From Flavobacteriales bacterium (GTDB lineage: Bacteria > Bacteroidota > Bacteroidia > Flavobacteriales_F > PHOS-HE28): 46,797 nucleotides of DNA. The notes under the pieces were generated by a model. The model worked only from the letters and a program-made list of their open reading frames with translations, had not been told where the DNA came from and did not search any database. Positions 14,967 to 28,024 of this stretch are shown here, piece after piece; positions within the stretch are counted from its first letter, which is position 1, and each line of letters starts with the position of its first letter. The DNA lies in NCBI GenBank assembly GCA_020635715.1, contig JACJZG010000023.1:1-46797 (forward strand), read 5' to 3'. Made by a program: the position numbers and the translations under genes.

Positions 14967-15905
14967 ATGAAAACCGCTCAAGAAACCAAAGACCTCGTTC
15001 GCGCCAAATACGCGGAGATCGCCCAACAGGACAAGGACACCAATGCCAGCAGCTGCTGCGGCGCCGGCGGATGCAGTACCGAGGTGTACAACATCATGAC
15101 CGATGACTACACGCAGGTGGAGGGCTACAACCCCGAAGCCGACCTCGGCCTCGGCTGCGGCCTGCCCACCCAGTTCGCGGGGATCAAGCCCGGCGATACC
15201 GTGCTCGACCTGGGCAGCGGCGCGGGCAACGATTGCTTCGTGGCGCGCCATGAGGCGGGCGAGGACGGCCGCGTGATCGGCGTGGACTTCACCCCGGAGA
15301 TGATCGCGAAGGCCAAGCAGAACGCCGCGAAGCTCGGCTACCAGAATGTGGAGTTCCGCCAGGGCGATATCGAGGCGCTGCCGCTCAGTGCCTGCATGGT
15401 GGATGTGGTAGTGAGCAATTGCGTGCTGAACCTGGTACCCGACAAACGCCAGGCACTTGCGGAAGTGCAGCGCGTGCTGAAGCCCGGCGGCCATTTCAGC
15501 ATCAGCGATGTGGTGCTGGTGGGCGAACTGCCTGCCGCCATCCAAGGCGCGGCCGAGATGTACGCGGGCTGCGTGAGCGGCGCGCTGCAGGAGAACGAGT
15601 ACCTCGGCATCATCCGCGACCTGGGCTTCGAGGAGATCACTGTGCAGAAACGAAAGCCCATCGTGGTGCCGGACGATATCCTCTCGAACTACCTGAACGC
15701 CGAGGAACTAACCGCGTTCAAGGCCAGCGGCACGGGCATCTTCAGCATCACGGTGTTCGCCCGCAAGAGCAGCGAGGACTGTTGTGGGGAGAACATGGGC
15801 GCAGCCCGGAGTGACAAACAGGGTCATGGCCGGCACGACCAGACGGAGAACCCCGAAGGCGTTCACGCTCTGCCTGGTTGCGACCTCGGTTCGGGTTGCT
15901 GCTGA
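14967..15905 (+). CDS. arsM: Arsenite S-adenosylmethionine methyltransferase ArsM
   Basis: A 312-residue SAM-dependent methyltransferase. The SAM site is VLDLGSGAGNDCFVAR (about 79-94). As(III)-binding cysteines are visible at C64 (GLGCG), C152 (SNCVLNL) and C202 (GCVSGAL), with an N-terminal SSCCGAGGC cluster (C30, C31, C36). ArsM methylates arsenite to mono-, di- and trimethyl species. After the domain end (near 270) there is an odd tail of about 40 residues with CC pairs and a His-rich stretch, ending in GCC. The tail may bind metal or be unselected read-through. The next gene is 9 bases downstream. Confidence 0.93.
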   Translation: MKTAQETKDLVRAKYAEIAQQDKDTNASSCCGAGGCSTEVYNIMTDDYTQVEGYNPEADLGLGCGLPTQFAGIKPGDTVLDLGSGAGNDCFVARHEAGEDGRVIGVDFTPEMIAKAKQNAAKLGYQNVEFRQGDIEALPLSACMVDVVVSNCVLNLVPDKRQALAEVQRVLKPGGHFSISDVVLVGELPAAIQGAAEMYAGCVSGALQENEYLGIIRDLGFEEITVQKRKPIVVPDDILSNYLNAEELTAFKASGTGIFSITVFARKSSEDCCGENMGAARSDKQGHGRHDQTENPEGVHALPGCDLGSGCC

Positions 15906-15914
15906 ACGCGCACG

Positions 15915-16058
15915 ATGATCACTACGGAAGCAATGCACACCATCGTCCGGAAACACCGCAAAGCGATCATCATCACCAGCTCGGTGATCGTCCTCCAGCT
16001 CATCTTCGGCTTCGACCCCAAGTTCTGCGCCATCAACATCATCTGGTTGTTCGTGTGA
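15915..16058 (+). CDS. 47-residue membrane peptide of the ars operon
   Basis: An ATG at 15915 opens a 47-residue frame: a basic N-terminus (VRKHRKA), one strongly hydrophobic helix (IIITSSVIVLQLIFGF), then DPKFCAINIIWLFV. It fits exactly between arsM (9 bases) and the reductase gene (19 bases). A single helix with a Cys just beyond it and a tight operon position argue for a real gene. No function is known to me; an accessory to the MFS exporter is possible. It is easily missed by length cut-offs. Confidence 0.7.
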   Translation: MITTEAMHTIVRKHRKAIIITSSVIVLQLIFGFDPKFCAINIIWLFV

Positions 16059-16077
16059 CCCCGAAGACCAACGCGCC

Positions 16078-16755
16078 ATGATCCCCCTCGCCCTCGCACT
16101 CTCCCTCCTCAGCCCGCCGCCTGCCATGCCCCACCGCATCCACCCTGAGATCCAGCAGTACGTGGACCAACACGTGATCCCAGCCATGGCGGCCATCCCC
16201 GCCGAGCGCAAGGAGAGCCTCGACCTTATCGCCGCCTTCATCCGCGAGCGGCGCGATCCATCCGCCACCGCCGACCTCACCTTCATCTGCACCCACAACA
16301 GCCGGCGCAGCATCCTCAGCCAGGTGTGGGCGGCCACGGCGGCCTGCGCCTCCGGGCTCGACCACGTGCGCACTTTCAGCGGCGGCACTGAGGCCACGGC
16401 CTTCAACCCACGCGCCATTGAAGCGCTGCGCCGCGCCGGCTATTATGTCGCCGTTCCGGAGGACAAGAACCCGCGCTGCACCGTGGCCATTTCGAAAGAA
16501 CGCGCGACCGAGCCGTGCTGGAGCAAGCGCTACGACGATCCTGCCAACCCGCAGCGGGACTTCTGCGCCGTGATGACCTGCTCGGAAGCCGACAAGAACT
16601 GCCCGATCGTGTTCGGCGCCTTGGACCGCATCAGCCTGCCTTACCGCGATCCCAAGGAAGCCGATGGCACGCCCGAAGAAGCTGCGCGCTATGATGAACG
16701 CTGCTTACAGATAGCGGCCGAGATGTGGTACGTGATGCAGCAGTCAGCGCAGTGA
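16078..16755 (+). CDS. ArsC-like low-molecular-weight phosphatase-family arsenate reductase
   Basis: A 225-residue protein with the LMW tyrosine phosphatase P-loop CTHNSRRS (C71-X5-R77) after an N-terminal helical extension of about 65 residues. Further cysteines (NPRCTVA, EPCWSKRY, AVMTCSEADKNCP) could form the disulfide relay used by thioredoxin-coupled ArsC enzymes. The ending DGTPEEAARYDERCLQIAAEMWY is typical of the Bacteroidota form found in ars operons. It would reduce arsenate to arsenite. ATG 16078 is used; ATG 16126 (residue 17) is an alternative that drops a hydrophobic start. The MFS gene overlaps its end. Confidence 0.85.
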   Translation: MIPLALALSLLSPPPAMPHRIHPEIQQYVDQHVIPAMAAIPAERKESLDLIAAFIRERRDPSATADLTFICTHNSRRSILSQVWAATAACASGLDHVRTFSGGTEATAFNPRAIEALRRAGYYVAVPEDKNPRCTVAISKERATEPCWSKRYDDPANPQRDFCAVMTCSEADKNCPIVFGALDRISLPYRDPKEADGTPEEAARYDERCLQIAAEMWYVMQQSAQ

Positions 16756-18245
16756 AGCCGAAAAGCACCACGCTCGGCCTCAGCGCCAACTGGAAGCAGT
16801 TCACCCTGCTGGTGATCGTCAACGCCTTCGTGGGTGGCATGGTGGGCATCGAGCGGACCGTGCTGCCTATGCTCGCTGAACTCGAGTTCGGCATTGCCTC
16901 GCATGTGGCGGCCATGTCGTTCATCATGGCTTTCGGAGTGAGCAAAGCGACGGCGAACTACGCCACCGGGCGGCTCGCCGCGCGCTTCGGCCGCAAGGCG
17001 CTTCTTGTTACCGGCTGGTCGCTCGCGTTGCCCGTGCCCTTCATGCTCATTTACGCCAATGACTGGTCTTGGATCGTTGCATCGAACATCCTGCTGGGCA
17101 TCCACCAAGGCTTCGCGTGGAGCAGCACGGTGGTCATGAAGATGGACCTCGTGGGCGAGAAGGACCGTGGCCTTGCGATGGGTCTGAACGAGTTCGCTGG
17201 ATACATCGCGGTCGGCCTGATGGCCTTCCTCACAGGCTACCTCGCCGCACACTACGGGCCGCGTCCCGTTCCATTCCAGGTGGGCATCGCCATCGCGGTG
17301 ACCGGTCTGTTGCTCACGTTGCTTTGGGTGAAGGATACCGCACACCATGTTGCAGCGGAAGGCGCAACGAGCGCCATACCGAAATTGAAGCACGTGTTCG
17401 TCGAGACCAGTCTGACCCACCGCACCTTGGGCAGCATCACGCAGGCCGGTCTGGTGAACAACCTGAACGATGGCATGCTATGGGGACTGTTACCCGTGCT
17501 ACTGCTGAATGAAGGGCTTGGCCAGGAGCGCATCGGCCTCATCGCTGCCGTGTATCCGGCAGTATGGGGCATCGGCCAGCTCTTCACCGGCAAGCTCGCT
17601 GATCACGTCAACCGGCGGTCATTGCTGATCATCGGCATGGTGCTGCAAGGGCTCGCGATCCTCGGTCTGCCGCTCGCGCATGCGCAGGGTGCGTACATCG
17701 CTCTGAGCGCTGCGCTCGGCCTGGGCACCGCTCTGGTCTACCCAACCTTCCTCGCAGTGATCGCAGCGCACACGCACCCGCAACAACGCAGCGAGGCCGT
17801 AGGCGTGTTCCGTTTGTGGCGCGACCTGGGTTATGCCATCGGAGCCCTGCTCACCGGCCTCATCGCTGATCGATTCGGCATCACGACTTCCATCACCGCC
17901 ATCGGAGCAGTAACCGTCATGAGCGGCGTGGTGTTGTGGCTGCGAATGCCGAGCGAACGTAAGTGCCTGGAGCCTGAGGACCTCAAGACCATGCTAATCA
18001 GGCCTGGGGTGCGCGTGGTGGATGTGCGGAGCCCGGAGGAGTTCGAGACCGGTCACCTGCCGCAGGCCATCAATATCCCCATCGCTGAATTGCTGGAGCG
18101 CGCGCGCACCTGGTCGCGCCGCGAGCGCATCATCACGGTGTGCGCGAAGGGCGGTGGGCGCAGTGCGCAGGCAGCGCAAGTGCTTCGCGACATGGGCTTC
18201 GGTAGGACCTGGTGGCTTTGCGGTGGGGCCTTGGGCTGGCGTTGA
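16752..18245 (+). CDS. MFS transporter with C-terminal rhodanese domain (ars operon)
   Basis: A fusion of about 497 residues. Twelve membrane helices (from FTLLVIVNAFVGGMVGIERTVLP to TAIGAVTVMSGVVLWLRMP) with MFS loops (ATGRLAARFGRKALL) form the transporter. A full rhodanese domain follows (VRVVDVRSPEEFETGHLPQAINIPI, active loop VCAKGGGRSAQ). The start is GTG at 16752, sharing GTGA with the reductase stop; an in-frame ATG at 16725 would overlap by 31 bases. No ArsB or Acr3 pump is present, so this protein is the only arsenic exporter candidate in the operon. Substrate (arsenite, methylated or thiolated arsenic) is unknown. Confidence 0.85.
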   Translation: MKPKSTTLGLSANWKQFTLLVIVNAFVGGMVGIERTVLPMLAELEFGIASHVAAMSFIMAFGVSKATANYATGRLAARFGRKALLVTGWSLALPVPFMLIYANDWSWIVASNILLGIHQGFAWSSTVVMKMDLVGEKDRGLAMGLNEFAGYIAVGLMAFLTGYLAAHYGPRPVPFQVGIAIAVTGLLLTLLWVKDTAHHVAAEGATSAIPKLKHVFVETSLTHRTLGSITQAGLVNNLNDGMLWGLLPVLLLNEGLGQERIGLIAAVYPAVWGIGQLFTGKLADHVNRRSLLIIGMVLQGLAILGLPLAHAQGAYIALSAALGLGTALVYPTFLAVIAAHTHPQQRSEAVGVFRLWRDLGYAIGALLTGLIADRFGITTSITAIGAVTVMSGVVLWLRMPSERKCLEPEDLKTMLIRPGVRVVDVRSPEEFETGHLPQAINIPIAELLERARTWSRRERIITVCAKGGGRSAQAAQVLRDMGFGRTWWLCGGALGWR

Positions 18246-18434
18246 GCTCCAGGATCGGCCCGGCTACACTCGACTCATTCCTTCTCGAAACGCGCCAACG
18301 ACAACTGATGTTGATCATCAAGAATGCAAGGATCGTCCCTCCGGTGAGACCGAACGGTGGTTCAGCGCCGATCCGAGCAAGGGTTATCGTGAAGTCCGAT
18401 CTCGCCTTTTCCGGCCGCTGATCGCACCGGACGT

Positions 18435-20030
18435 TCAGTCGTCCCGATACGTGCAGCACGCTGGGAGCTTGGCGTACGCTGCGCTGTTTGCTATGTCCAG
18501 TTCCGTATCGTGACCGACCTTGGCGATGGCTTTAGACACCGTGCGCAGGTCAGTTGCATCCGGGTCGATGTGCGCCGAAAGCTCTTTCCGATCCACATCC
18601 CATTTCGCGCTGTGCACACCGGTAACGGCCAGCGCTGCTTTCTCGATCCGGACCTTGCACATCTCACAATTGCCGAAGACCTGCAGGCTGATATCCTTTC
18701 CGTCGTGCGCCGCATGCGAGGACGCGTCGGTCGGTGCGGAGCCCGCCGCGCCGCCGTGCTGGTGTCCCGTTGGTGCCGGTCCGCCTTCAGGAGACATCAT
18801 GCTGGGCGCACCACCGAGTTGGGCCGCAGCATCCACCGTGAAGGTGCCGTTCACAACCACCTCTTCTCCAGCCTGAAGTCCGGAAGCGACCACCTGCCGT
18901 TCACCGAGAGAGGGTCCCAGGGTCACCTCCCGCATGCGGAAGAGGCCATGTGTGGCGGCGCTGTCCTTCACGTACACCACGGAGCGCTCGCCGGTCCACA
19001 GGATCGCCGACTTCGGTACCACGATACCTCCATCGTCGATACCGCGCTCCATCTGCAAAGTGCCAGTGGCGAACATGCCCGGACGCAACGCCCCATCCGG
19101 GTTCACCACTTCCACACGGGCACGTGCCACGCGAGCCTTGGGATCCACCACGGGATCCACGAAGGTGACGCGTCCCTTGAAGTTGCGCCCAGCAAGGGAG
19201 CGGACGGTGAAGGACAGTGCCGTCCCCGCACGGACATGCCCGAGGTCGCTTTCGTACACATCGAATAGGACCCAGACCGTGGAGAGATCGGCGATGCGGT
19301 AGATCGCCTGACCGCGTTGCAGGTAGTCACCGAACGCGGCTTTCTTCTCCAGTACCACTCCGCCCACGTCCGCGTGGATCGACACCTGCCCATCAGCCAC
19401 ACCGGAAGCCGCGACCGCATCGATCTGCGCGTCGCTCAGCTTCCAGTTGCGCAGTTTGGCGCGTGCGGCGGCGTACAGTGCGGGTTGCTCTTCACGGATC
19501 CGATATGCCTGTAATAGTTCCTCCTGCGCCGTGGTGAGTTCCGGGGCGTACAGAAGCGCCAACGGTCGGCCGCGCGCGACACGCTCACCGGTGTAGTCCA
19601 CGAGCAACTCCTCCACGCGACCCGCGACATGCGCGCTCTGAGTATAAGTGCGGCGTTCATCGGCCTGCACACGGCCGGTGAGGCGCAAGTTGCCTTCCAC
19701 CAAACCGCCGCCCACCACCATGGTGCGCACATTGGCCAGTGCCATGGCCTCCTCGCCCAGATGCACAGCCATGGGATCCATCGTTGCCTCGCCCGCGCTG
19801 CCCACCGGGATCAGGTCCATCCCGCAGATGGGACATTGGCCGGGTTCGTTCAGCCGTATCTGTGGATGCATGGAGCAGGTCCATATCGTGTTCTGAACAG
19901 TGTGCGCGGCGTTCTGCTGAGCAGCATCAGGGCCGCGGAACATGAGCCAGCCGAGGAGCAAGCCCAGCATGAGCGAACCGCTCACGAGCAGCAGTGCGCG
20001 ATAGCGGAGGATGATGTCAGGTACACGCAT
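18435..20030 (-). CDS. cusB: CusB-type periplasmic adaptor with N- and C-terminal metal-binding domains
   Basis: A 531-residue RND adaptor (membrane fusion protein). After an N-terminal anchor helix (about 12-31) comes a heavy-metal-binding motif, IWTCSMHPQIRLNEPGQCPICGMD (C52, C66, C69). The lipoyl/barrel-sandwich, hairpin and beta-barrel domains follow. After a His-rich linker there is an HMA-like domain with GNCEMC (C455, C458) and a final PACC. Carrying a metal-binding module at each end is uncommon and would allow Cu(I) capture and hand-off to CusA. It is last in the cus gene set, downstream of the small metal-binding lipoprotein. Confidence 0.88.
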   Translation of the reverse strand: MRVPDIILRYRALLLVSGSLMLGLLLGWLMFRGPDAAQQNAAHTVQNTIWTCSMHPQIRLNEPGQCPICGMDLIPVGSAGEATMDPMAVHLGEEAMALANVRTMVVGGGLVEGNLRLTGRVQADERRTYTQSAHVAGRVEELLVDYTGERVARGRPLALLYAPELTTAQEELLQAYRIREEQPALYAAARAKLRNWKLSDAQIDAVAASGVADGQVSIHADVGGVVLEKKAAFGDYLQRGQAIYRIADLSTVWVLFDVYESDLGHVRAGTALSFTVRSLAGRNFKGRVTFVDPVVDPKARVARARVEVVNPDGALRPGMFATGTLQMERGIDDGGIVVPKSAILWTGERSVVYVKDSAATHGLFRMREVTLGPSLGERQVVASGLQAGEEVVVNGTFTVDAAAQLGGAPSMMSPEGGPAPTGHQHGGAAGSAPTDASSHAAHDGKDISLQVFGNCEMCKVRIEKAALAVTGVHSAKWDVDRKELSAHIDPDATDLRTVSKAIAKVGHDTELDIANSAAYAKLPACCTYRDD

Positions 20031-20045
20031 GTCGCGAGGTCATTG

Positions 20046-20303
20046 TTACTCTTTGACTTCCGCGAGTTCCATTCCACAGACGGGACATGTACCGGGTTCT
20101 TCGTAGGTCTTGTCGTCCTCGCACTTCATGGGGCACTGGTAGTGCGCGTGTTCGTGGTGCTCATGGGCCTCGATCGCCTGCGGAGCAGTTGTTCGTTCGG
20201 TGTCGGTGGTCGTCTGCTCTTGTGGTGCCTCACCCCCGCTGCACGCGGTGAATGCGAAAAGGGAGAAGGCGATGAAAGCAGTGGTCAAGTGTTGCGTTCT
20301 CAT
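20046..20303 (-). CDS. Small heavy-metal-binding lipoprotein
   Basis: An 85-residue protein. The start at 20303 gives a lipoprotein signal (TTAFIAFSLFAFTAC, lipobox Cys). The mature part has a His/Glu-rich segment (EAHEHHEHAH) and YQCPMKCEDDKTYEEPGTCPVCGMELAEV, the same CP-M...CPxCGM motif found at the N-terminus of CusB. It is a likely periplasmic copper chaperone or sponge for the CusCBA pump. It lies between the TolC-like gene (35 bases upstream) and cusB (15 bases downstream). Confidence 0.85.
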   Translation of the reverse strand: MRTQHLTTAFIAFSLFAFTACSGGEAPQEQTTTDTERTTAPQAIEAHEHHEHAHYQCPMKCEDDKTYEEPGTCPVCGMELAEVKE

Positions 20304-20338
20304 GGTCATGTGGTTTGTTGGTCGTCTATGTTGTTGGT

Positions 20339-21558
20339 TCACGGTTGTTTCGCGGTGAGAAGGTCGATCCTTGCGATGGCGATGTGGTGCTCGCGCAACG
20401 CGGAGAGCCGCAGGAGGCGGTGGCGCAGGACCTGCTGTTGTATGCGCAGCACTTCCTCGAAGTCGCTGCCGTTGCCTGTGTAGGCGGCCAGCAACAGGTC
20501 CAGTATCCGCTCTGAGATCTCGATCTGCGCGTCCATCAGTTGCACCATGCGCGCGGCCTTATAGGCATCATACCGTCCGGATTCATAGGTCGCCACGAGG
20601 TCGTTCTCACGTTGGGTGCGCAACGCGGTGTAGCTGCGTTGCATGGCATCGGCCTCTTCCACCGCGCTGCGGTACTTGCTGCGGTAGATCGGCAGGCTCA
20701 CCGTGAACATGGGCATGATCACATCGCGTCCGTTGCCGGGCATGTCCATGTCTGTGCGTTCATCCACCACCACATAGTCGATGCCGAGACCCATCCGAGG
20801 CAGGCCCATCCGCCGTGCGGCATCGGCCTGCGCCAATGCGGCATCCACGCGTAGGTCCAGTTCACGCAGCCGCGGGTCCAGCGCCAGACTGTCCGCCGGC
20901 CTGAGCAGGGACATGTCCACCACGCCAAGGCTATCGCGCGTGTTCACCGCTACATCATCCGTGTAACCCACAGCGCGGGCGAATGCCACCCGCAGCGGCT
21001 TGCGGCGTTCTTCCAACAAGGCGATGTCCACCTCCTCCTCGTTGATCATCAGGTCGGTGCGCAGCACATCCACCATGCGCCCCTTGCCGCTCTCGAACCG
21101 CGCCAGCGCCAGTTCGCGATGGCTGTTCAGGATGGCAAGGTCCTCGCGTTCAAGCTCCAGCGCGCGGTCCAGCTCGTGCAGCGGATAGTAGGCCGCGCGC
21201 ACCTTGTAGAGCATCTCGTTGCGCGCCTCGAGGAATGCTTGGTATCGCGCCTCGGCCAGCCGGTCCGCCGCTTCGGACTGCGCGCCCAGCGTGCCGAACC
21301 AGGGGAACATCTGCGCGAGGGAGAAACGCGCACGTTGCGGACCCACACGTGTCTCCACCGGACTGATGAAATAGCCGATCGTGAGCGTGGGATCGGGAAG
21401 GCCGCGCACTTGGGCCGATCGCGTGAGCGCCGCCTCGAACTCGGCGTAGCGCGCCTGCACGCCCGGGTTGAACTCCACGGCGCGCTGCAAATGCTCGTCC
21501 AGCGACTGCCCCTGCAACACAACGGTCGCACCCAACATGATGATGAGCAAGGCTGTCC

Positions 21559-21562
<4 letters not shown>
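20339..21562 (-). CDS. TolC-family outer membrane efflux protein (CusC role)
   Basis: A 407-residue protein with a signal peptide (LLIIMLGATVVLQGQ) and two TolC repeats rich in long amphipathic helices (LDEHLQRAVEFNPGVQARYAEFEAAL, ...ERILDLLLAAYTGNGSDFEEVLRIQQQVL). The ATG at 21562 overlaps the cusA stop by 4 bases. The apparent 115-residue extension upstream is cusA read in another frame. It would form the outer membrane channel of the copper RND pump. Confidence 0.9.
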
Positions 21563-25359
<3,797 letters not shown>

Positions 25360-25441
25360 GGTGTTGTCCGATGTGAAGCACACAACGGCGGTCACGCCAG
25401 CAGCAAGTCAAGGCCGCCGCAGCGTTCCGCAGGAACAACGC

Positions 25442-25849
25442 CTAGATCAGGATGGACCGCTCCCGGATGTGGATCTCCCAGCCGCGCAAGGGTGGCGCCT
25501 TGCCGTGAGCCGGGCCCGCACTTCGGTGGCCGGAGAGCTCCGGAGCCGCTGGGGCCGGAATGAACGTGGCGAGAAGAGGAGCAACGAAAGCTGGTCCAGT
25601 GAGGACTGCAGCCGGAACCACCTGCATGGAAAGGCCTTCAACGATGTGGGCCTCATCCGAGCAACAGCCCCGTATCGGATCGACCATTTGTAAGGGACCG
25701 CATTTCGCAGTCGCATGGGCGCACGGTTCCGCATCGCCCACGAGCGACCAACTCACCAGCTTGCCGCCGCAGTGGTGCGTGCTCAGTCGGTAGCTGGTCG
25801 TGCTCACCAGCATCAACGTTGAAATGGCGATCGCGATCGCAGCTCTCAT
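25442..25849 (-). CDS. HYC_CC_PP-like secreted cysteine protein
   Basis: A 135-residue protein with a signal peptide (MRAAIAIAISTLMLVSTTSY), THHCGGKLVSWSL (H25, H26, C27), a distal CC pair (C62, C63) in GCCSDE, and a PP motif near the C-terminus (GKAPPLRGWEIHI). This order is that of the HYC_CC_PP family, common next to copper and RND genes in Bacteroidota. The motif suggests metal binding in the periplasm, but no biochemical role is established that I know of. It is the first gene upstream of cusA (82 bases). Confidence 0.8.
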   Translation of the reverse strand: MRAAIAIAISTLMLVSTTSYRLSTHHCGGKLVSWSLVGDAEPCAHATAKCGPLQMVDPIRGCCSDEAHIVEGLSMQVVPAAVLTGPAFVAPLLATFIPAPAAPELSGHRSAGPAHGKAPPLRGWEIHIRERSILI

Positions 25850-25924
25850 GCTAGCTGCAAGGTAAGGCCGTTCTGGCGCAGGAGGTGGTCGCAAGAGGTT
25901 CTTACTTGTATTCCCATCGATCGT

Positions 25925-28024
25925 TCATGATGCCAAACTCCGCCTAAGCAGCCCCGCATTGATCGCCACGATCACCGTGCTCAGGCTCATGAGCATGGCG
26001 CCCACGGCCGGGCCGATCATGATGCCCGCCGAATAGAGCACACCGGCGGCCAGGGGGATGGCCACCACGTTGTAGCCCGTGGCCCAGAAGAGGTTCTGCA
26101 CCATCTTGCGATAGGTGGCACGGCCGAAAAGCAACAACTGCAGGATGTCCTGCGGGTCGCTGCGCACCAGGATGATGTCCGCCGTCTCGGCCGCCACGTC
26201 GGTGCCCGAGCCCACGGCAATGCCCACATCAGCCTGCGCCAGTCCTGGTGCATCGTTCACGCCATCGCCGGCCATGGCCACGAATTCGCCCCTTCCCTGC
26301 AGCTCCTTGATGATCTCCACCTTCCGGTGCGGAAGCATCTCGGCATGGTAGCCGTCCAGTCCGAGTTTGTCGCTGACCGAGCGGGCCACAGCGCTGTTGT
26401 CGCCGGTGGCCATGTACGTCTTGATGCCGTGCTCCCGGAATCGCTTGATCGCAGCAGCGGAGCTCTCGCGGATGGGATCGCTCAGTGCGATCAGGCCGGC
26501 CGCCTTCCCATCGACCACCACGAAGACGACCGTCTCGGCCGCATCGGTGAGCGCGCCCTCGGGCATGGACAGACCGAGCTCCCGCACGGCGCCTGGGCTC
26601 AGCACCTGCACCTCGCGTCCTTCCACGATGGCCCGCACACCTTTGCCGGTGATCGCGGCGAAATCCGTGGTGGCGGGCACCTGGATGCCTTCTTTCTGCA
26701 GCTGCTGCATGATGCCCTTCGCGATGGGATGCTCGGAGCGCTGCTCCAATGCGCCTGCCAGCCGCAGCATTTCCTTCTCATCAACACCAGCGCCGAAGAC
26801 CTTCACGCGTGTGACCTCGAAGCTGCCCGTGGTGAGCGTGCCGGTCTTGTCGAAGACGATCGCCGTGACCTTCCGCGCACTCTCGAAGGCCGTGCGGTCG
26901 CGGATCAGCAGTCCGTTGCGTGCGGCCATGGCCGTGGAGATGGCGACGACGAGCGGAACGGCCAGCCCCAAGGCGTGCGGGCACGAGATCACCATGACGG
27001 TGACCATGCGTTCCAGCGCGAAATCCGCCGTGGCCCCGGCGATCAGCCATGCGATGAGCGTGAGAGCGCCGGCGCCAAGCGCCACATAGGTGAGCCAGGC
27101 GGCAGCGCGGTCGGCGAGGTGCTGCGTGCGCGACTTCGCCTTTTGCGCTTCGCGCACCAGGTCGATCACCTTGTTGAGGTAGGTCTCCTCGCCCGCGTGC
27201 TCCACCCGCACCTTCAGCGATCCGCTGCCATTGATCGATCCGCCGACCACGCGGTCGTCCACGCTCTTCCGCACGGGCTTCGATTCGCCGGTGAGCATGC
27301 TTTCATCCACGTGGCCCTCGCCCTCCACCACGCGCCCATCGGCGGGCACCTTCTCGCCCGGCTTCAGCAGCACGATGTCGTCCTTCTTCAGGTCGGAGAG
27401 CTTCACGTCGGTGATCCGATCGCCCTGCACCAGGTGGGCCTCCGCCGGCATGAGGGCCACGAGCTTCTCCAATGCATTGGACGCGCCCAGCACCGAGCGC
27501 ATCTCGATCCAGTGGCCCACGAGCATGATGTCGATGAGCGTGGCCAGCTCCCAGAAGAAATCCATGCCCTGCAGGCCGAAGACCACCGCGCTGCTGTACG
27601 CATAGGCCGCCGTGATGGCCACGGCGATGAGCGTCATCATTCCAGGCGCGCGGGCCTTGAGCTCGCGCACCGCTCCCACCAGGAAGGGCCAGCCTCCAAA
27701 GAAGAAGATGATGGAGGAGAGCGCGAAGACGAGCCAGCGGTCCCCCGAGAAGGCGAGGGAGAAGCCCAGCAGCTCCTGGATGGTATGCGAAAGCAGCAGC
27801 ACCGGCACCGTGAGCGCTACGCTGACCCAGAAGCGCCGACGGTACTCGGCGATCATCGCCGGGCCGTGGGCGGTGTGGTCATGGGCATGCCCCCCGTCAT
27901 GATCCCGGTGCGATCGTGGTGATGCCGGCTTCTGACCCGCCTCTGCACCATGGCCTGCGTGATGCTGGTGTCCCGAATGATCGGCGTGCTCCGATCCGTG
28001 CTGATGGTGTTGATGCTCCGTCAT
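25925..28024 (-). CDS. copB: CopB-type P1B copper-exporting ATPase
   Basis: A 699-residue P-type ATPase. The N-terminus is His-rich (more than 15 His in the first 55 residues) instead of an HMA domain. The membrane motif is SCPHALGLAVPL (C348-P-H350), the CPH form of the CopB/P1B-3 group. TGES (245-248), DKTGTLTTG (phosphorylated D392) and GDGVNDAPG are intact. It exports copper from the cytoplasm. Its ATG overlaps the stop of the P-loop gene by 4 bases, coupling it to that gene and the nuclease before it. P1B-3 ATPases are often linked to Cu(II) or Cu/Ag. Confidence 0.93.
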   Translation of the reverse strand: MTEHQHHQHGSEHADHSGHQHHAGHGAEAGQKPASPRSHRDHDGGHAHDHTAHGPAMIAEYRRRFWVSVALTVPVLLLSHTIQELLGFSLAFSGDRWLVFALSSIIFFFGGWPFLVGAVRELKARAPGMMTLIAVAITAAYAYSSAVVFGLQGMDFFWELATLIDIMLVGHWIEMRSVLGASNALEKLVALMPAEAHLVQGDRITDVKLSDLKKDDIVLLKPGEKVPADGRVVEGEGHVDESMLTGESKPVRKSVDDRVVGGSINGSGSLKVRVEHAGEETYLNKVIDLVREAQKAKSRTQHLADRAAAWLTYVALGAGALTLIAWLIAGATADFALERMVTVMVISCPHALGLAVPLVVAISTAMAARNGLLIRDRTAFESARKVTAIVFDKTGTLTTGSFEVTRVKVFGAGVDEKEMLRLAGALEQRSEHPIAKGIMQQLQKEGIQVPATTDFAAITGKGVRAIVEGREVQVLSPGAVRELGLSMPEGALTDAAETVVFVVVDGKAAGLIALSDPIRESSAAAIKRFREHGIKTYMATGDNSAVARSVSDKLGLDGYHAEMLPHRKVEIIKELQGRGEFVAMAGDGVNDAPGLAQADVGIAVGSGTDVAAETADIILVRSDPQDILQLLLFGRATYRKMVQNLFWATGYNVVAIPLAAGVLYSAGIMIGPAVGAMLMSLSTVIVAINAGLLRRSLAS

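Noticed and set aside
16725..18245. ArsB/Acr3 arsenite pump
   Set aside because: The helix pattern and loop motif (GRLAARFGRKALL) are those of MFS proteins, not of the ArsB or Acr3 families.
18246..18434. Terminator between the convergent MFS and cusB genes
   Set aside because: GGATCG/CGATCC arms (18330-18335, 18369-18374) and small inner stems exist, but there is no clean stem with a T-run.
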